Origin: Phaeosphaeria sp. MPI-PUGE-AT-0046c
Taxonomy: Eukaryota > Ascomycota > Dothideomycetes > Pleosporales > Phaeosphaeriaceae
DNA: 64,000 nt
NCBI GenBank assembly: GCA_020747045.1
Contig: JAGTJN010000016.1
Coordinates: forward strand, 620,001-684,000
Direction: 5' to 3'
Both the position numbers and the translations under genes were made by a program. Below are positions 44,801 through 56,439 of the stretch, one piece after another; within the stretch, counting starts at the first letter, position 1; each line of letters opens with the position of its first letter. A model generated the notes under the pieces. The model saw only the letters and a program-made list of their open reading frames with translations. It ran no database searches and was not told the DNA's origin.

Positions 44801-46127
44801 TGTAGAGCGGTCCTCGAGTAATGCACCCGAGGCTCGGTCGGATTGTAGAGCACAACGCTCACCTGCGCCGCAACACTTTTCCGCTCAACCACACTCTTTG
44901 ACCCTAAAAGCGGCAGTGGTGCATGTTGGGGATTGATTGGGTTTTCTGATGTGCTTGACGCATCATCGGCCGCCTGTCCTCCAGTCTCCATTGTGTCTAG
45001 GCCCTTTTCCGGTTCACCAGGGACCCCGTCCGACTTGGACACATCGGCCTGATCTTCGTCTGACTTTTTCTTTGGGTCCATCACACTCAGGCACTCCAAA
45101 TAGACACTGAGGTAATCCGCATCGTTCCCCTTAGGATAAAACTTAATCTGCCATTGGTGTCCGCCCATTGTAACCACGTCCGACGTCATGACGATGTCCC
45201 GATTCGGATTTTCACGCGTACCGTTGTATGCATTGATGGTCCAATCGATGCGCCCAGTCTCGCCCGCACTGTATTCCGGCTCTTCCAGTGGCAGAAATGC
45301 TCTGCTTTCCCAGTATCCATGGTCCAGCGCACTGTGTTCGGTCGACGCTTCGATTATCTTCAACTCATCCTCATCTGGAGAAGAAGTGTCCTCTTGTATT
45401 GGATGCCATGGCTGGACGCCGTCATCATCATCTGAGGAATCCGAGTCGGAGCGTACGGCTTCGATCGGGGGCGGTGGAGGCGGAGGCTGTAAGCTTGGAT
45501 CGACGGGCGGAGGCGGCTGAGTCGGAGGCGGGTTCTCGGTTTGCGCCTGTCACTTGTCAGTGATGTGTATCAGGTCAGATCGTGGGCCAAGCTCACCACA
45601 TCATTCGACGGCGGGATCGGCGCAGTTTGGTCACCAATGTTCTCATCTACAGACGTTACATTCGCTGGAGGTTGTGGAGGGGAGACGGTAGTGGGAGGCA
45701 GATCAGTCGCAGCGTTCTCAAGAACCGCCTGGGCATCAGTGTCTGGCGTGGTGTCCATAGCGTCCTCATTTACAGCTGCAACCTCCACCGCGACGTTGTT
45801 GTTGTTGGTGTTGTCGTTGCTGCTGCTGCTGCTGTTGTCGTTGTTGGGAGAATCGCGGCTGCTCTGGTCATGCGAGGATTGTCTCGCGTCGACGCCTGTC
45901 AAGCTCGCATCCTCGTCCATGTTTGCATCTTCCCGATCGTGCTGTTGCCCGGCTGGGGCTAGTGTGGTGACGGAAGAGCTCATGTCGACATCGACCGAGG
46001 GCAAAGGTGGGGGAGATGCGGGCGTTTGTGCATGGAGGAGCTGATTGGGCGAGCGTGGGGGACTGGAGAAAGTTGGTGATGATGGCTGCTGGCTGAAATG
46101 GATCGGTTGCTCGACGCTGACGCTCAT
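41833..46127 (-). CDS. MATH / inactive USP-like / MORN / RING finger protein
   Basis: Two exons (46127-45597 and 45546-41833, 50-nt GTGAGC...CAG intron) give 1,414 residues. After a disordered Asn/Ser/Pro-rich N-terminus comes a MATH domain (from about residue 265: WTINAYNGTRENP, WTRFHGPYYDIAHRM). Next is a region following the USP7-type ubiquitin protease fold (about 490-785: LLFKPFRNLLYAVDVPD, LTALQKVLYMLRTQ, WEVLRAKLEEELRGTLREGV, VAYIAMYIRND). The Cys box is replaced by ASAPGGNMISAVASW and the His box GHY is absent (SYVYQPILRPEG), so it should not be a protease. A Pro-rich linker leads to four MORN repeats (about 1270-1355) and a C3HC4 RING at the C-terminus (CRIC, CGHVVACLTC, CPVC). A ubiquitin-binding E3 ligase role is inferred. 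Related MATH/UCH proteins are annotated in other ascomycetes. Confidence 0.85.
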
Positions 46128-47072
46128 GGCTGGAGAGCCGAAGGAAGGCGCATGCGATGGTGTAACAACACCGTCGGTCGTACAAGCTGGCTTGACAAGC
46201 AGCAAGAAGTTAGTATGCTGCTGGACAACGCACGCGAAGGGACATACAGCAAGAGGATGGTTGAGTGCTTGTGGTACAGCTCGGATACCCAAGCTGCTCT
46301 GTATGGGAGATTGTTTGAGCTGTTCTTGGAGAGCGGGTGAGATTTGTCGTTGTTGGCGACACTTTGTAGGAGGTCTTGAGGTGAGTGAGGGCAGATATCA
46401 GCAAGTCGGCACGGCGGATGGCGTTATCATGAGCTTCCCCAATGCGGAGCTGCAGCGGAATTAGAGTGTAGTGACTGTATATTAGAGAGAAACAACGGAT
46501 GATGATGTACAGTCGACAGCGGAGGACTGAAAGAGTCAAAGGCAAGCGCGAGGATCAGGCACGGGCGTGGCTTAGTTGATGGCTTGAGCTGTCACTGCAG
46601 CCTACCAATGGTCTCGTAGACATGCACAAGAATGAGGCGGTAAAGTCACGTACCCGTGCGCTATCCCGCATGCTGAAGGGCCGCTGTGGGGTTGAGCGCC
46701 CTCGTCATCGTCGGCATCGCCCTTTGCACCCTATACGTCGACTTCAGCTCCATCTGATGCCATCTTGAGTCACCGAGCCAGGCTGCAGAGCATGGCGCAC
46801 ATGTCATCGCAGCGCTCAGCAATCGATAACACGACCGGTAAGCCGCACGCGCGACGCTTCTCCACACCAGCTAGGCTGAAGTGCACTAATCAAGGCGGAA
46901 AGTGGGGACCGCGCTGGTCGCGACTCCCTGCGTTGCACATCACCAATTGGCATCCACAACGTTGCTCGCTTGTCCGCACGCCAGCACCTCACCGACCTCG
47001 GTCATCACGACTCAGCCCACAGCGTCGATTGTTGTCAAGTAGGTAAATGTATTCAATCATCTTCACTCATTA
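46128..47072. other. Intergenic, 0.95 kb
   Basis: Promoter and leader of the MATH/RING gene and 3' region of the DHS gene, both read on the minus strand. No further gene is supported. Confidence 0.45.
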
Positions 47073-48336
47073 CTATCGCTCCATGTCTGCGTCTGGCTGT
47101 GGCGTTTCCGACTGCTGCACTCGAGCAAAGGTTGCCGCCACGATGAGTGGAAACACCACCGTTGCCTCAGCGTACACCTTCACACTGTCACCGTCCAGCT
47201 TGATCTTGCCCCAACTGACAGCCTCGTCTGGCCGCGCCCCTGCATCGCTGCCGTCAAATTCCTGCGCTGTGTTGACGTAGACGGCGCTCTCTGCTCCATT
47301 GCGCATCAAGTTGGCGTTGGCAATGTGGTGCTTCACGATGCCACCGCCAAGCACAATCATGCCTGTTCTCTTCGCCCTCACCGCAATGGTGTTGATCTTG
47401 CGAATGTCTTCGACGATATCTACTCGCAACTGCTCGGGTGACGACTTAAATGTGTGGAAGTACAGCATGTCTCCGAGGCTGCCGTCAGTGAGGGCTGGGC
47501 AGAAGACGGGAATGTCGTTCTTCCACGCCCAATAGTAGACAGAGCGTTCGTCGTTGATCTCTTTGCCGAGCCGGTGGATGACCTTGCTGGGCGTCCAGTG
47601 CAGCGGCTCGTCTGTCTGCTTGCTGGCCTCCTGCTCCTCCAGCATCTTGTCGAGGATTGGCACGACCCAGTCTTCAAAGGCGCAGTAGTTGCTGTTGGGG
47701 ACCACGAGATTCCCTATGCGGTTCATGCCCTTTTGCCGCAAGCCCGCGCCCGGCGTGGAGAAGGCGCCAAGGTAGGTTGGCGCGAGACACTTGATGAAGT
47801 CTTCCTCGACGCCGCCCGCGGTCGTGACAATGGCTGCGACATGCTTGTGCTGGACCAGGTAGCGCAGTGTCTCGCGCAGGCCAGAGGAAATCAGATTCGA
47901 CGTGTATCCAAGGAACACGGTTGTTCGCTCGTCCGATTCAGGGTCCCTCCAGGATCGCTATCGAGAGTCAGCCATGCCACCAAGCTTGATGCAATGCGCG
48001 CTGCTAAATCCGGCTAAATAGTTTCAAAGTCCCTAACGCACGGATGTGTTCCGATGATGCTTCTCCACATGGACCGAGTCGGCGCTAGAGCCGCGCACAC
48101 GGGCGAGAACAACTCACCATGTCGTTGATGATGCGCACAGCCTCCCCGACCGATGTTGCCTGGAATCCCATGTTCGCATAGCCGCCAACCAGCTCCTCGA
48201 CGGTAATGCTGCGCGAGCTGTACTGATTGAAGTCGATGCCTTGGACCTCGCGCGAGCCCTTGGGGACGGGTGCAGATGGCTTCAGGACAGCATCTGTGGC
48301 GCCGGTTGGCGCCGAGCTGTCGAGGGTGGAAGACAT
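47073..48336 (-). CDS. DYS1: Deoxyhypusine synthase
   Basis: Two exons (48336-48118 and 47957-47073) give 367 residues, the normal family length. The enzyme transfers the aminobutyl group of spermidine to a lysine of eIF5A in an NAD-dependent reaction, the first step of hypusine formation. Conserved segments include VFLGYTSNLISSGLRETLRY, AAIVTTAGGVEEDFIKCLAP, GMNRIGNLVVPNSNYCAFED and the catalytic-lysine region GARPDEAVSWGKIKLDGDSV. Splicing joins VRIINDM to RSWRDPESDERTT, which fits the family at this point. The intron (GTGAGT...TAG, 160 nt) is about three times the usual length in this window. Confidence 0.95.
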
Positions 48337-49749
48337 GACGCGCGCAGCCAGGAGGCAGCCGACAGAGGGAATTAGAGAGTGCGCTCAGGGGCCACCTGCG
48401 AGATGCAAGACGAACGGGCTTGCTTTTAGGATTTCGAGGTGCTAGAGACCGGTAGCCAGTCGTTTTGTGATGATTGCCAGCCTGTGTGCGTGCAGAACCT
48501 TCTCACCAGGCCCCCACATGCAATCCTGGACGGGCGCACTAGTCTCCGCGTCGATCGTGACATGTCTTCGCCTTACCGGATCCCGTTGCCAGCCTGTCGT
48601 GCAGCAGTTGGAAGGGCTGCGAGCTCGCACAGGAATGGATCATGGCAAAGGCTCGTCCAGAGCCCCAGCAGAGCAGCACACGACCGCTTGAGCGACCGTG
48701 GGCATCGTGCCGCCTTCATTCTTCCCCTGTCCAACATGGGCCGCAGCCCACCGGGCCCTTGAATGGTTTCAGCACTGGCGCATCCCTGCAGCTGCATCTG
48801 ATTGGCTGTCAAATTGAAGAAAATGGCTGTCTCCAATCACACGCCGCCGTCGCCTCGATTCGTCGAACAGGGGGCCGCCGTTTTGGAGGAGCCGGTTGAT
48901 GGGGTTCCAAATTTGTGACCTTGCGTTGCCTGCATGCGCGAGGCGAGTCCCCGTCTCGTCATGGCTTGTGTGTCAGTGCTTCGGCAGCGTTCTCGTATTC
49001 TGGGCTCGTCGTCGTTCTTCTCGTCACCAACCTCACTTTCTGCCCATACGACCGCTACCTACACCACCACCATGCTGCCGACGAGCATGTGCACGGTGCC
49101 GGGCTGAAGACTGAAAACTGCCCGAAGCCCATCTCTAGCTGGAAGCCGCCGCACGTGTTCGGCACCTCCTTCGCTGAAGCACACGCAGCGCCACGTCAAC
49201 GGGTGGTGTTGAAGAACGCCTGTCCAGGCCACTGACACCCTTGCGTCCACTCCACTTTGTGCTCAGCACCTCCCAGACGCTTCCGCTCGCTGTCTTGTCT
49301 ACCCTCGACGCGCTTAACAGCAGACGCGGACGCAGACGCACCTCGAGGCGTAAAGCAGACGACAACAGCAGCCAGATCGAATCTCAGCTTCCGGCGCCGA
49401 GCCAGCCTGTGCAGGTTCCACCAACTGCGGATCCTATCTCTAACACCGGGGACTATCCAATTTGGATTCCACGCTAGTCTCGAAGCGGATAGCGCCAATT
49501 CAAACACCATCTGACGTGCATCGTGCATTGTGCATCGATATCGCGGGCCGTACATCGCACTCACAACAATCAAACCCCCTTCGACCGCAAACCTCGAAAC
49601 CGGATTCAATTCGTCTTCACTATCGCTACCACATTACGCATTTCGACAGAATTCGCGCGCCACGGAACGTCGGCCACCAACTACCTCTATCACAACATCG
49701 ACGCTCATGCCGCAAGTACTAGCAATATCACAGTTAGCCATCCATCACA
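48337..49749. promoter_or_regulatory. Divergent promoter region of DHS and SNT1
   Basis: About 1.4 kb between divergent starts. The last 250 bases are an AC-rich leader before the SNT1 start. Open frames in it (for example 49523-50005) overlap the leader and the SNT1 start in another frame and show no domain. Confidence 0.4.
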
Positions 49750-52700
49750 ATGTCTGCCAATCGATACCCAGACAACAGCAGATACGGACGCGATAGATCT
49801 CCCTACCGTGATCGAAGGCCCTCCAATTTCGGCAGCGCATACCCTCCGAGGGCTAACGACTCCATCGGTCGACAAGCCCCGGACCCGCCTCGAGGCCCAG
49901 CAGCAGGACCGCCTTCAAGTGCGCCCTCCGGACCCCGCGATGGTCGAGGTAGGGGCTTCGCTGGTCGTGGGGAAGACACTCCTTTGCGCTCAGCTCCGCC
50001 ATTGAGCAGCGGCTCTGCAGCCAACTCTCATAATTCCTGGCGAGCTGACCGTGATCGCGATCGAGACCGCGATTTTGACCGTAGAGAGAGACGGCCTACA
50101 CCACCGCGGCGATCACCCATACGAGATCTGAGAGATCCACGCGACCAACGAGACTTTGTTCCTCGTGATCTAGATATCAATCGTGCACGGCGCAACTCGC
50201 GAGACGGTCCACCTTCGGCAGGCTCAACCTATTCAGATCCTCCGCTTGGTACTGGTTCAACATATCGCGGCAGTGGGATCGTTCGCGGACGAGGGGGCAG
50301 GGACTTTGCAGGCAGAGGACGCCCCTTTCACAGCGACGAACGCGACCGGCACCACGATCCACGTGACCGTACATGGAGACCAAGGAGCCGATCGCCACCC
50401 CCAATACGACGCGACAGAGACGTCCGGGAAGAGCGGCGGGACGATAGAGACCTTGATAGACGCGACCGTGATGACCGACGGTTTCTCCCGCGAGAGTACG
50501 ACTCTTATATTGGACCTGCTGGTGCCCCAAAACCTGGCTTGCGCCCCATAGACACACATCGCGGGTCTGCCGCGTCTGACTCGCGATATATTCCTGGAAC
50601 ACCGACTGGATCAATACCACATTCATCTCATCATGCTTCTCCATCTGATCGCTCGGGTCAACAGGCAGAGTCGTACTCACGACGCCCATCCGTTGCCGTG
50701 GAATCGACCACAGTAAAGGAATCCCGGCGTGACCCTGGCAAAGACGATGCCTTGCTAGCCAGCCGCGCTGAGGCGTCTAGAGAAAGGTATGCTCCGCGCC
50801 CGTCCTCTCCCCCGGCGGCTGTTCCAGCTTTTGGATCCAACGTCTGGAGGGCGCCAGCTCAGGAACACAAAACCCCCGCAGCTGCCGTCACACCGTTGAA
50901 ACCGGCTGGTGTAGCATCCACCACTTCACAGGCTCCAGTTGTTGTGCCAGCAAGTACAACACCCATTACTCCCATAGTTGCCAAGCCAAGTGTCCCATCT
51001 GGGCTTGCAGTAGCCCCCCCTACCGGGCCAAAAGCAGATCGAACTTCTGAGCGTGTCTCTGGGGAAGGAAAATCGCAGGAACAAAAAAGCACGAGTATTG
51101 TGCCCTCGCGTATGGATCCACCCCCAAGCCAATCCCAGCCCGTACCTGCTCCGGCTCTTAGCACTTCACTTCCTAGCAAGGTAGAGCCCAAACCTCCTCC
51201 CGCAACACCAAACTCAGCCGCACCAGCTGCGACGATGAATGCAACTTCATCCACTTCTTCAGCGCCAGCCGGCCCTAATGCTCCTCCAACCTCGTCCAAT
51301 CTCGCCAAGTCGCCTCCTCAAGGTCCCGCCCCCAAACCACGTCCACCACCTATTGCCCCACAAGCAGCTTTTCGTAACAACACTTCTCCACAATTCTCAC
51401 GAGCACCCTTCCCGCCATACGCTCCTCGAGACACTTCACCGAACACGAACAATTCAGCTCATGGGCCTCGCAGCGCAGGATTAGGTCCAGCCAATACCTC
51501 TCCCAAAAGTCTGCCGGCCAATATTCCCACTGGTCCAAAGGCTGATCGCACCCCAATGGCTCCTCGCCCACCTGCTATGTACCCTCCTTCGGATCGAATG
51601 CCGTTTTCTGCTCCGAGGGCACCTATTAGTGGCGGCCCAAAGAGTATGCAATGGGTAAGGCCTGGTCTCATTCCCAACCGCCCATCGATCCCCACCAAAC
51701 GCGAGTTTCCGGTCGAGGATCGCGACAGATCCTTTGGAACTGCTCCAAAAGCTCCCCGACTTGAGACCAGTACTTCAATCAACCAGCCACTGCGACTGCA
51801 TTCAGCCAAGTCAGAGTCGCCATCCTTTTCGCGATCACTTGCCGAGCCTAACAAGCACAGAGAGCGAGCGGTTTCTGCAGAGCGTTCAATGGCATCACCA
51901 CAAAAAGCAAGCTCAATCGAGACCAGACGACATTCTGATGTCTTTATGGCAGAAGCGTCCCCTCGATTAGCAAAACCTCCAATGTCTGCTGCATCTTCTG
52001 CTCCTGAAGCGTTACAAGACTCCGACGATGATCTTGATCTTGATGAGGGCGACTTCGCTGGATCTGAAGCAAAATACAACAGGGAAAGGGAGCTTCTCGA
52101 GGCAAGAAAGGTCGACTTAACTGCATCTCACCTCCGTGCAACGAGCCCGCTGCAAGAGATCATGCTCCTACACTCTTTGACCATGAATTATGTCACCACG
52201 GTGGCGTCGCAAGACAAGGTCAATATTGCTGAGCAAGACGTGGTAATGCTTGAGGATACCGCGCCCAACCCTCATATGGCGATCCCACAAGAGAGCACCG
52301 CGACAGAGCCATTGACCCCGCAACAAGACGACGCTGATGATGTTGTAATGGGGGAGAAGCCCGAAGAACCAGAGGACAAGGCGCCTGCGCCTGCAACAGT
52401 TGCTTTGCGTTTACGTCGTGGGCTATCTGCTGAGCAGGACATGATGCCAGACCTCAGTACGTTGCCATACCTAGGTTCTGGCCCACCGACACCTTTGTCA
52501 GACATCGAGCAAGATCGGCCACAACTTCCCGAGTCTGTCATGCTCGCCATTCGCGACAAACTGCGTAAAAGCATCGAGCCCGAGCTGAGTAATGAGCAGA
52601 CATTGCAGCAATATGCTACAATCTATAAGCAATGGCGGCACAACACCAGACCTCTAGATGATGAGCGGGAGCAAGATGATCTCGAGAGACAGCCAAGCGT

Positions 52701-55700
52701 GGAGCCAAGTTTGAAGGCCACTACCCCTGATGTCACCACGGCAGCCATGACCGGTTTGCTTGAACCTCTGCCCGCAGCTACCGGTCGCCGAAGCCATTCA
52801 AGTCGATGGGCAACAGAACTGGATCTGGAGCAAGTCATCAAAGAATCGCTAAAGACGGCTGAAGAGGAAAGAATGGGTAAAAGAGAGAAGGAGCCAAGAA
52901 GAGCGATGGCGGACCCCGAAAAGGAAGCCGACTTGCCGCTCGAGATCGTTGAGTCCGAAGCACAACGACGAAGATATCATGACACCAATTTCCAGCGCGA
53001 ACCAGGGCAAGGGATTTTCGTATTTCATTATGAACCACCTGAGGATGATTTCACGGAAGAGGAACATCGTGTCATGGTGCAGAACTATCGAGACCAGTAT
53101 GCCAAGAAGTGGGGCAAATTGGCAGAGATCCTCTACAAAGAAGTCGGCGCGGAGCGAACATACAAAGATTGCATCAACCACTACTATGCCACCAAGTGGG
53201 GTCGCGAATATAAGGGTAAAATCAGACGAGGTCGTGGCGGTCGGCGAGGCGGCAGAGCTGGCGGTAGAGGCCGTGGAGCAATGGCCAATATGGACCGACC
53301 CGAACCAACCGAGGACGGGCTACCACTACCACTCACGGAAACTGGTCGACCCCGACGGTCTGCAGCCCCTACGTTTGGGGGCATGGAAGCAGAATTTGAT
53401 CCTAGTTCGGCCACGGCAACACCAGGACGGGCACGCAGACAGACCGATGCGGACGGCACACAAGAAAAGGTTGGCAGACGCGGGAAAGCCCTCAAAGACA
53501 AGGGCCGCGGAAAGTCGAAGAATATGCCCCTCGCGGCAGCGCCCGTTGTTTCACCAGTCAAGGTAGACCGCAAGGAGAAAGGCCTGGGTGTCAAGACGGA
53601 GGACGAATTCGGTAAGCGGCCACTGGGAGATATGCCGCTATCGATGCCTGTCCACCCCGGACTCATCGAAGATCAAATCATGTTCTCCAGCGAGTCTCTT
53701 GCCGGCATGCCGATGAACATGATGGACCGGCCCAAGAATCAAGTCAGTGCGAGACCGGGCCCTTCGAGTTACTGGTCGGTTTCAGAGCTGCAGGACTTCG
53801 ATAAGAATGTCGCACACTTTGGCACGGATTGGCAACAAATTGCTAACCATATGGGTACTAAAACGCACACCATGATCAAGAATCAATATTTGCGACTGGT
53901 TGATCAGGGGCGAGCTGACCTGGAGCAAGTGGCCAAGGAAGCCGATAGCAAACGTGAGCGCGGTGATCATCTTGGGCCACCTCCGACGCCAACGCCGGCT
54001 CCCAAGAGACGTTACGAGAGCACATCGACCGCACTACCACGCCAGATCGCGCCGACGCCCGAATTACACAAGTCTCCACTTGTAAATCCGCTTGCACTAC
54101 CAAAGTCGACCCCACCGCAATCAGCAGCTCCTTCGAGATTCTCCAATATTGCACAAGCGCCACTACAGGGCAAGCCTTTGGTACCTGTGTCCAATTATTC
54201 ATCCATGCCCGAGACCAGTCTAGCTTCTATACCTTCCATACCACAACAGCAATCGCCTCCTGCTGCTCTCCACCGTTCTCAGCCACAGCACCCCCATTTA
54301 CTATCCCAGCAGAAGCAGCAGCATCCTGGACCTCGTGCTGGATACTTCTCTGACGAAGCGATTCCGCGTCACGATAGCCGACCAGCGTCACAGCCATCAC
54401 ACCAGGCGTCCCGTCTTTCGCAGCAACATGCACCCTCGACGATACGCGCACAAGATCAGCATCAGTCGCAACCTTACCGCGGGTTCGGACAACATGAGCG
54501 TGATAGCTTGAGTAGATCGGAGCTTCAGCAGGAACAAGAAGCGCAAAGCCGATTCCAGCACCATTCTCGTCGTATATCTCAAGAGGTAAACAGCCAACGA
54601 CCCTTTGGTGGTGCTGCCATACCTTCCCTTGTGCCTTCCGTGCGTTCAAATTCGGTTGCAAGGTCTCCCGAGCATCGCTCCATGTCATACTCCCACTCCC
54701 GCCATTTGTCGCAGGCTCAGTCGCTCGGCCAAGGGCCACCGGACATGCACCCTCAGCAGATTAACGCACAGCAAGTACCTTCCCGCTCGACGATTCTCAC
54801 ACCGCCAGTAAAGGAAGAACCGAGGGCAGTTCCACCTCCCATCACGACACAGGCCCAGCTCCAACCACAGCACTCAATGCCTACTCACTTTGGTCAATCA
54901 CCTGCTCCAAGCAACCCCTCTCCTGCCCAGAAGCCTGTCGCCGAACCGAAGAAGTCGAATTTGATGGACCTACTGAACAACACTGAAACGGAGGAGCCGA
55001 GAAAGAAGAAAATCAGCGAGCAAGGACCACCATCTCATAGCACTACGCCTCAGCAGCAAACACCTATTGCGCCACCACCGCCTACATCGGCACCGCAGTC
55101 ACAACCGCCAAGACGCAGTATGTACGATGATCCCTATGGTCGACAGGGCTACGCCCAGCAGTCATCGCTGCCACCCGCGTCCTCAAGCAGACCGATAGAT
55201 CTCACCAACGACCCAACACAAGGGGGGAGGCCTGCTCTACGCGATAATTGGCAGCAACGGCAGCAATTTCACCCCAGTCACTCGCAAAGTCAACAGCAGC
55301 CGCCTCTGTCTTCATCACATTCTGGTCTTCCGCAACCCCCATTCAGTGACTCGAGGATCTTCTCTAGTCATCGATCCGTGTTCTCTCAACATAATGCTCC
55401 TCGCCATAATCCTTCACCACCGCCTCATGCTGTCTACAATAACTCGCCGCATATGCATTCACGCACTCCCAGCATCAGTGGCGCACCTGGGCAAGCCTCT
55501 CGACACGGTATGCCAGCCACTACTGCGGCTCAGCAGGCTTCTGCAGCCGGCGCCTCCGCTGGCGTCCTACAGCCCAACCCCTACGCTCAAGTTGAGCCAC
55601 CAGGATCTGGCGCGCAAACAATCGGACCTATGGGGATGCGCCCAAGTCCTCATCTTCATACCAGCCATGTCGCGCAGCAGCAAAGGGATCCTTCAGGGCG

Positions 55701-56439
55701 GAATGAGCATTCACAATCCCATAACGCAGGCATCTCGTATTCTAATCCCCAAACACCAAACGAGCACCCGAGTCACCCACCATCGCGAGGGCCGAGTGGC
55801 CTGGTGGATCCGTACCGCGCTCGCGATCCTCGGGACCTCCATCTCGAACTTGACTCTCGTCATCATTCTGATCGCGACACTGGTCGCGAACTGTCCCAGA
55901 GAACCGAGTTTCTTCGCGAGCAGGTGTCCAATCCCGGTATTCGATCAACGCCATTGTATGAAGACGTAAGGTACCAAGCTCACCAACAGGATCGCACCTA
56001 CATGTCGCAACGCTCACACACGCCGACTTCACGTACCGATCACGGCCAGCCACCTCCTCTGCAACACCCTCCTCACTCCTCGTTGGGGACCAACAACCAC
56101 TCCCTGTACGGACAACGCCCGCCAGAAGATACCCAACAACGCTTCGCACCTTTCAACCCACGCGAACGCAGTCTGACCGAGCGCATCCGCGAAGATCAGG
56201 CACAACAACAGCAACAACAACAAGTAGCGATGCACCGCGAGGAATATGCTCGACGAGAGAGTGATCGAGAGCGGGAGATTCAGATGCGAGAAGCGCAGAT
56301 ACGGGAAAGCATGATGAGGAGGGGCCCGTTGCCGCAAGCGTCGGCACCAGGTCCAGGACAGGGACAAGATCAGAGACCAAATCAGGACTGGGCAAACGCC
56401 GTCAGACATCCTAATGACCGCCCTGCGTGGCCGCGTTGA
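49750..56439 (+). CDS. SNT1: SANT-domain corepressor, SNT1/NCoR-like (Set3 complex)
   Basis: A 6.7-kb intronless gene for 2,229 residues. Snt1 is the SMRT/NCoR-like scaffold of the Set3 histone deacetylase complex, which represses meiotic and developmental genes. Two SANT domains are visible: about residues 1100-1155 (DFTEEEHRVMVQNYRDQYAK, CINHYYATKWG) and about 1338-1385 (YWSVSELQDFDKNVAHFGTD, MIKNQYLRLVDQG). An RGG-rich basic stretch (RGRGGRRGGRAGGRGRG) follows the first. The N-terminus is full of Arg-Asp dipeptides, and the C-terminal 800 residues are Gln/Pro/Ser-rich with a polyQ run near 56200. Both SANT domains and the spacing fit filamentous-ascomycete Snt1. The ATG at 49750 begins MSANRYPDNSRYGRDRSPYR, typical for these orthologues. 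Confidence 0.88.
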   Translation: MSANRYPDNSRYGRDRSPYRDRRPSNFGSAYPPRANDSIGRQAPDPPRGPAAGPPSSAPSGPRDGRGRGFAGRGEDTPLRSAPPLSSGSAANSHNSWRADRDRDRDRDFDRRERRPTPPRRSPIRDLRDPRDQRDFVPRDLDINRARRNSRDGPPSAGSTYSDPPLGTGSTYRGSGIVRGRGGRDFAGRGRPFHSDERDRHHDPRDRTWRPRSRSPPPIRRDRDVREERRDDRDLDRRDRDDRRFLPREYDSYIGPAGAPKPGLRPIDTHRGSAASDSRYIPGTPTGSIPHSSHHASPSDRSGQQAESYSRRPSVAVESTTVKESRRDPGKDDALLASRAEASRERYAPRPSSPPAAVPAFGSNVWRAPAQEHKTPAAAVTPLKPAGVASTTSQAPVVVPASTTPITPIVAKPSVPSGLAVAPPTGPKADRTSERVSGEGKSQEQKSTSIVPSRMDPPPSQSQPVPAPALSTSLPSKVEPKPPPATPNSAAPAATMNATSSTSSAPAGPNAPPTSSNLAKSPPQGPAPKPRPPPIAPQAAFRNNTSPQFSRAPFPPYAPRDTSPNTNNSAHGPRSAGLGPANTSPKSLPANIPTGPKADRTPMAPRPPAMYPPSDRMPFSAPRAPISGGPKSMQWVRPGLIPNRPSIPTKREFPVEDRDRSFGTAPKAPRLETSTSINQPLRLHSAKSESPSFSRSLAEPNKHRERAVSAERSMASPQKASSIETRRHSDVFMAEASPRLAKPPMSAASSAPEALQDSDDDLDLDEGDFAGSEAKYNRERELLEARKVDLTASHLRATSPLQEIMLLHSLTMNYVTTVASQDKVNIAEQDVVMLEDTAPNPHMAIPQESTATEPLTPQQDDADDVVMGEKPEEPEDKAPAPATVALRLRRGLSAEQDMMPDLSTLPYLGSGPPTPLSDIEQDRPQLPESVMLAIRDKLRKSIEPELSNEQTLQQYATIYKQWRHNTRPLDDEREQDDLERQPSVEPSLKATTPDVTTAAMTGLLEPLPAATGRRSHSSRWATELDLEQVIKESLKTAEEERMGKREKEPRRAMADPEKEADLPLEIVESEAQRRRYHDTNFQREPGQGIFVFHYEPPEDDFTEEEHRVMVQNYRDQYAKKWGKLAEILYKEVGAERTYKDCINHYYATKWGREYKGKIRRGRGGRRGGRAGGRGRGAMANMDRPEPTEDGLPLPLTETGRPRRSAAPTFGGMEAEFDPSSATATPGRARRQTDADGTQEKVGRRGKALKDKGRGKSKNMPLAAAPVVSPVKVDRKEKGLGVKTEDEFGKRPLGDMPLSMPVHPGLIEDQIMFSSESLAGMPMNMMDRPKNQVSARPGPSSYWSVSELQDFDKNVAHFGTDWQQIANHMGTKTHTMIKNQYLRLVDQGRADLEQVAKEADSKRERGDHLGPPPTPTPAPKRRYESTSTALPRQIAPTPELHKSPLVNPLALPKSTPPQSAAPSRFSNIAQAPLQGKPLVPVSNYSSMPETSLASIPSIPQQQSPPAALHRSQPQHPHLLSQQKQQHPGPRAGYFSDEAIPRHDSRPASQPSHQASRLSQQHAPSTIRAQDQHQSQPYRGFGQHERDSLSRSELQQEQEAQSRFQHHSRRISQEVNSQRPFGGAAIPSLVPSVRSNSVARSPEHRSMSYSHSRHLSQAQSLGQGPPDMHPQQINAQQVPSRSTILTPPVKEEPRAVPPPITTQAQLQPQHSMPTHFGQSPAPSNPSPAQKPVAEPKKSNLMDLLNNTETEEPRKKKISEQGPPSHSTTPQQQTPIAPPPPTSAPQSQPPRRSMYDDPYGRQGYAQQSSLPPASSSRPIDLTNDPTQGGRPALRDNWQQRQQFHPSHSQSQQQPPLSSSHSGLPQPPFSDSRIFSSHRSVFSQHNAPRHNPSPPPHAVYNNSPHMHSRTPSISGAPGQASRHGMPATTAAQQASAAGASAGVLQPNPYAQVEPPGSGAQTIGPMGMRPSPHLHTSHVAQQQRDPSGRNEHSQSHNAGISYSNPQTPNEHPSHPPSRGPSGLVDPYRARDPRDLHLELDSRHHSDRDTGRELSQRTEFLREQVSNPGIRSTPLYEDVRYQAHQQDRTYMSQRSHTPTSRTDHGQPPPLQHPPHSSLGTNNHSLYGQRPPEDTQQRFAPFNPRERSLTERIREDQAQQQQQQQVAMHREEYARRESDREREIQMREAQIRESMMRRGPLPQASAPGPGQGQDQRPNQDWANAVRHPNDRPAWPR

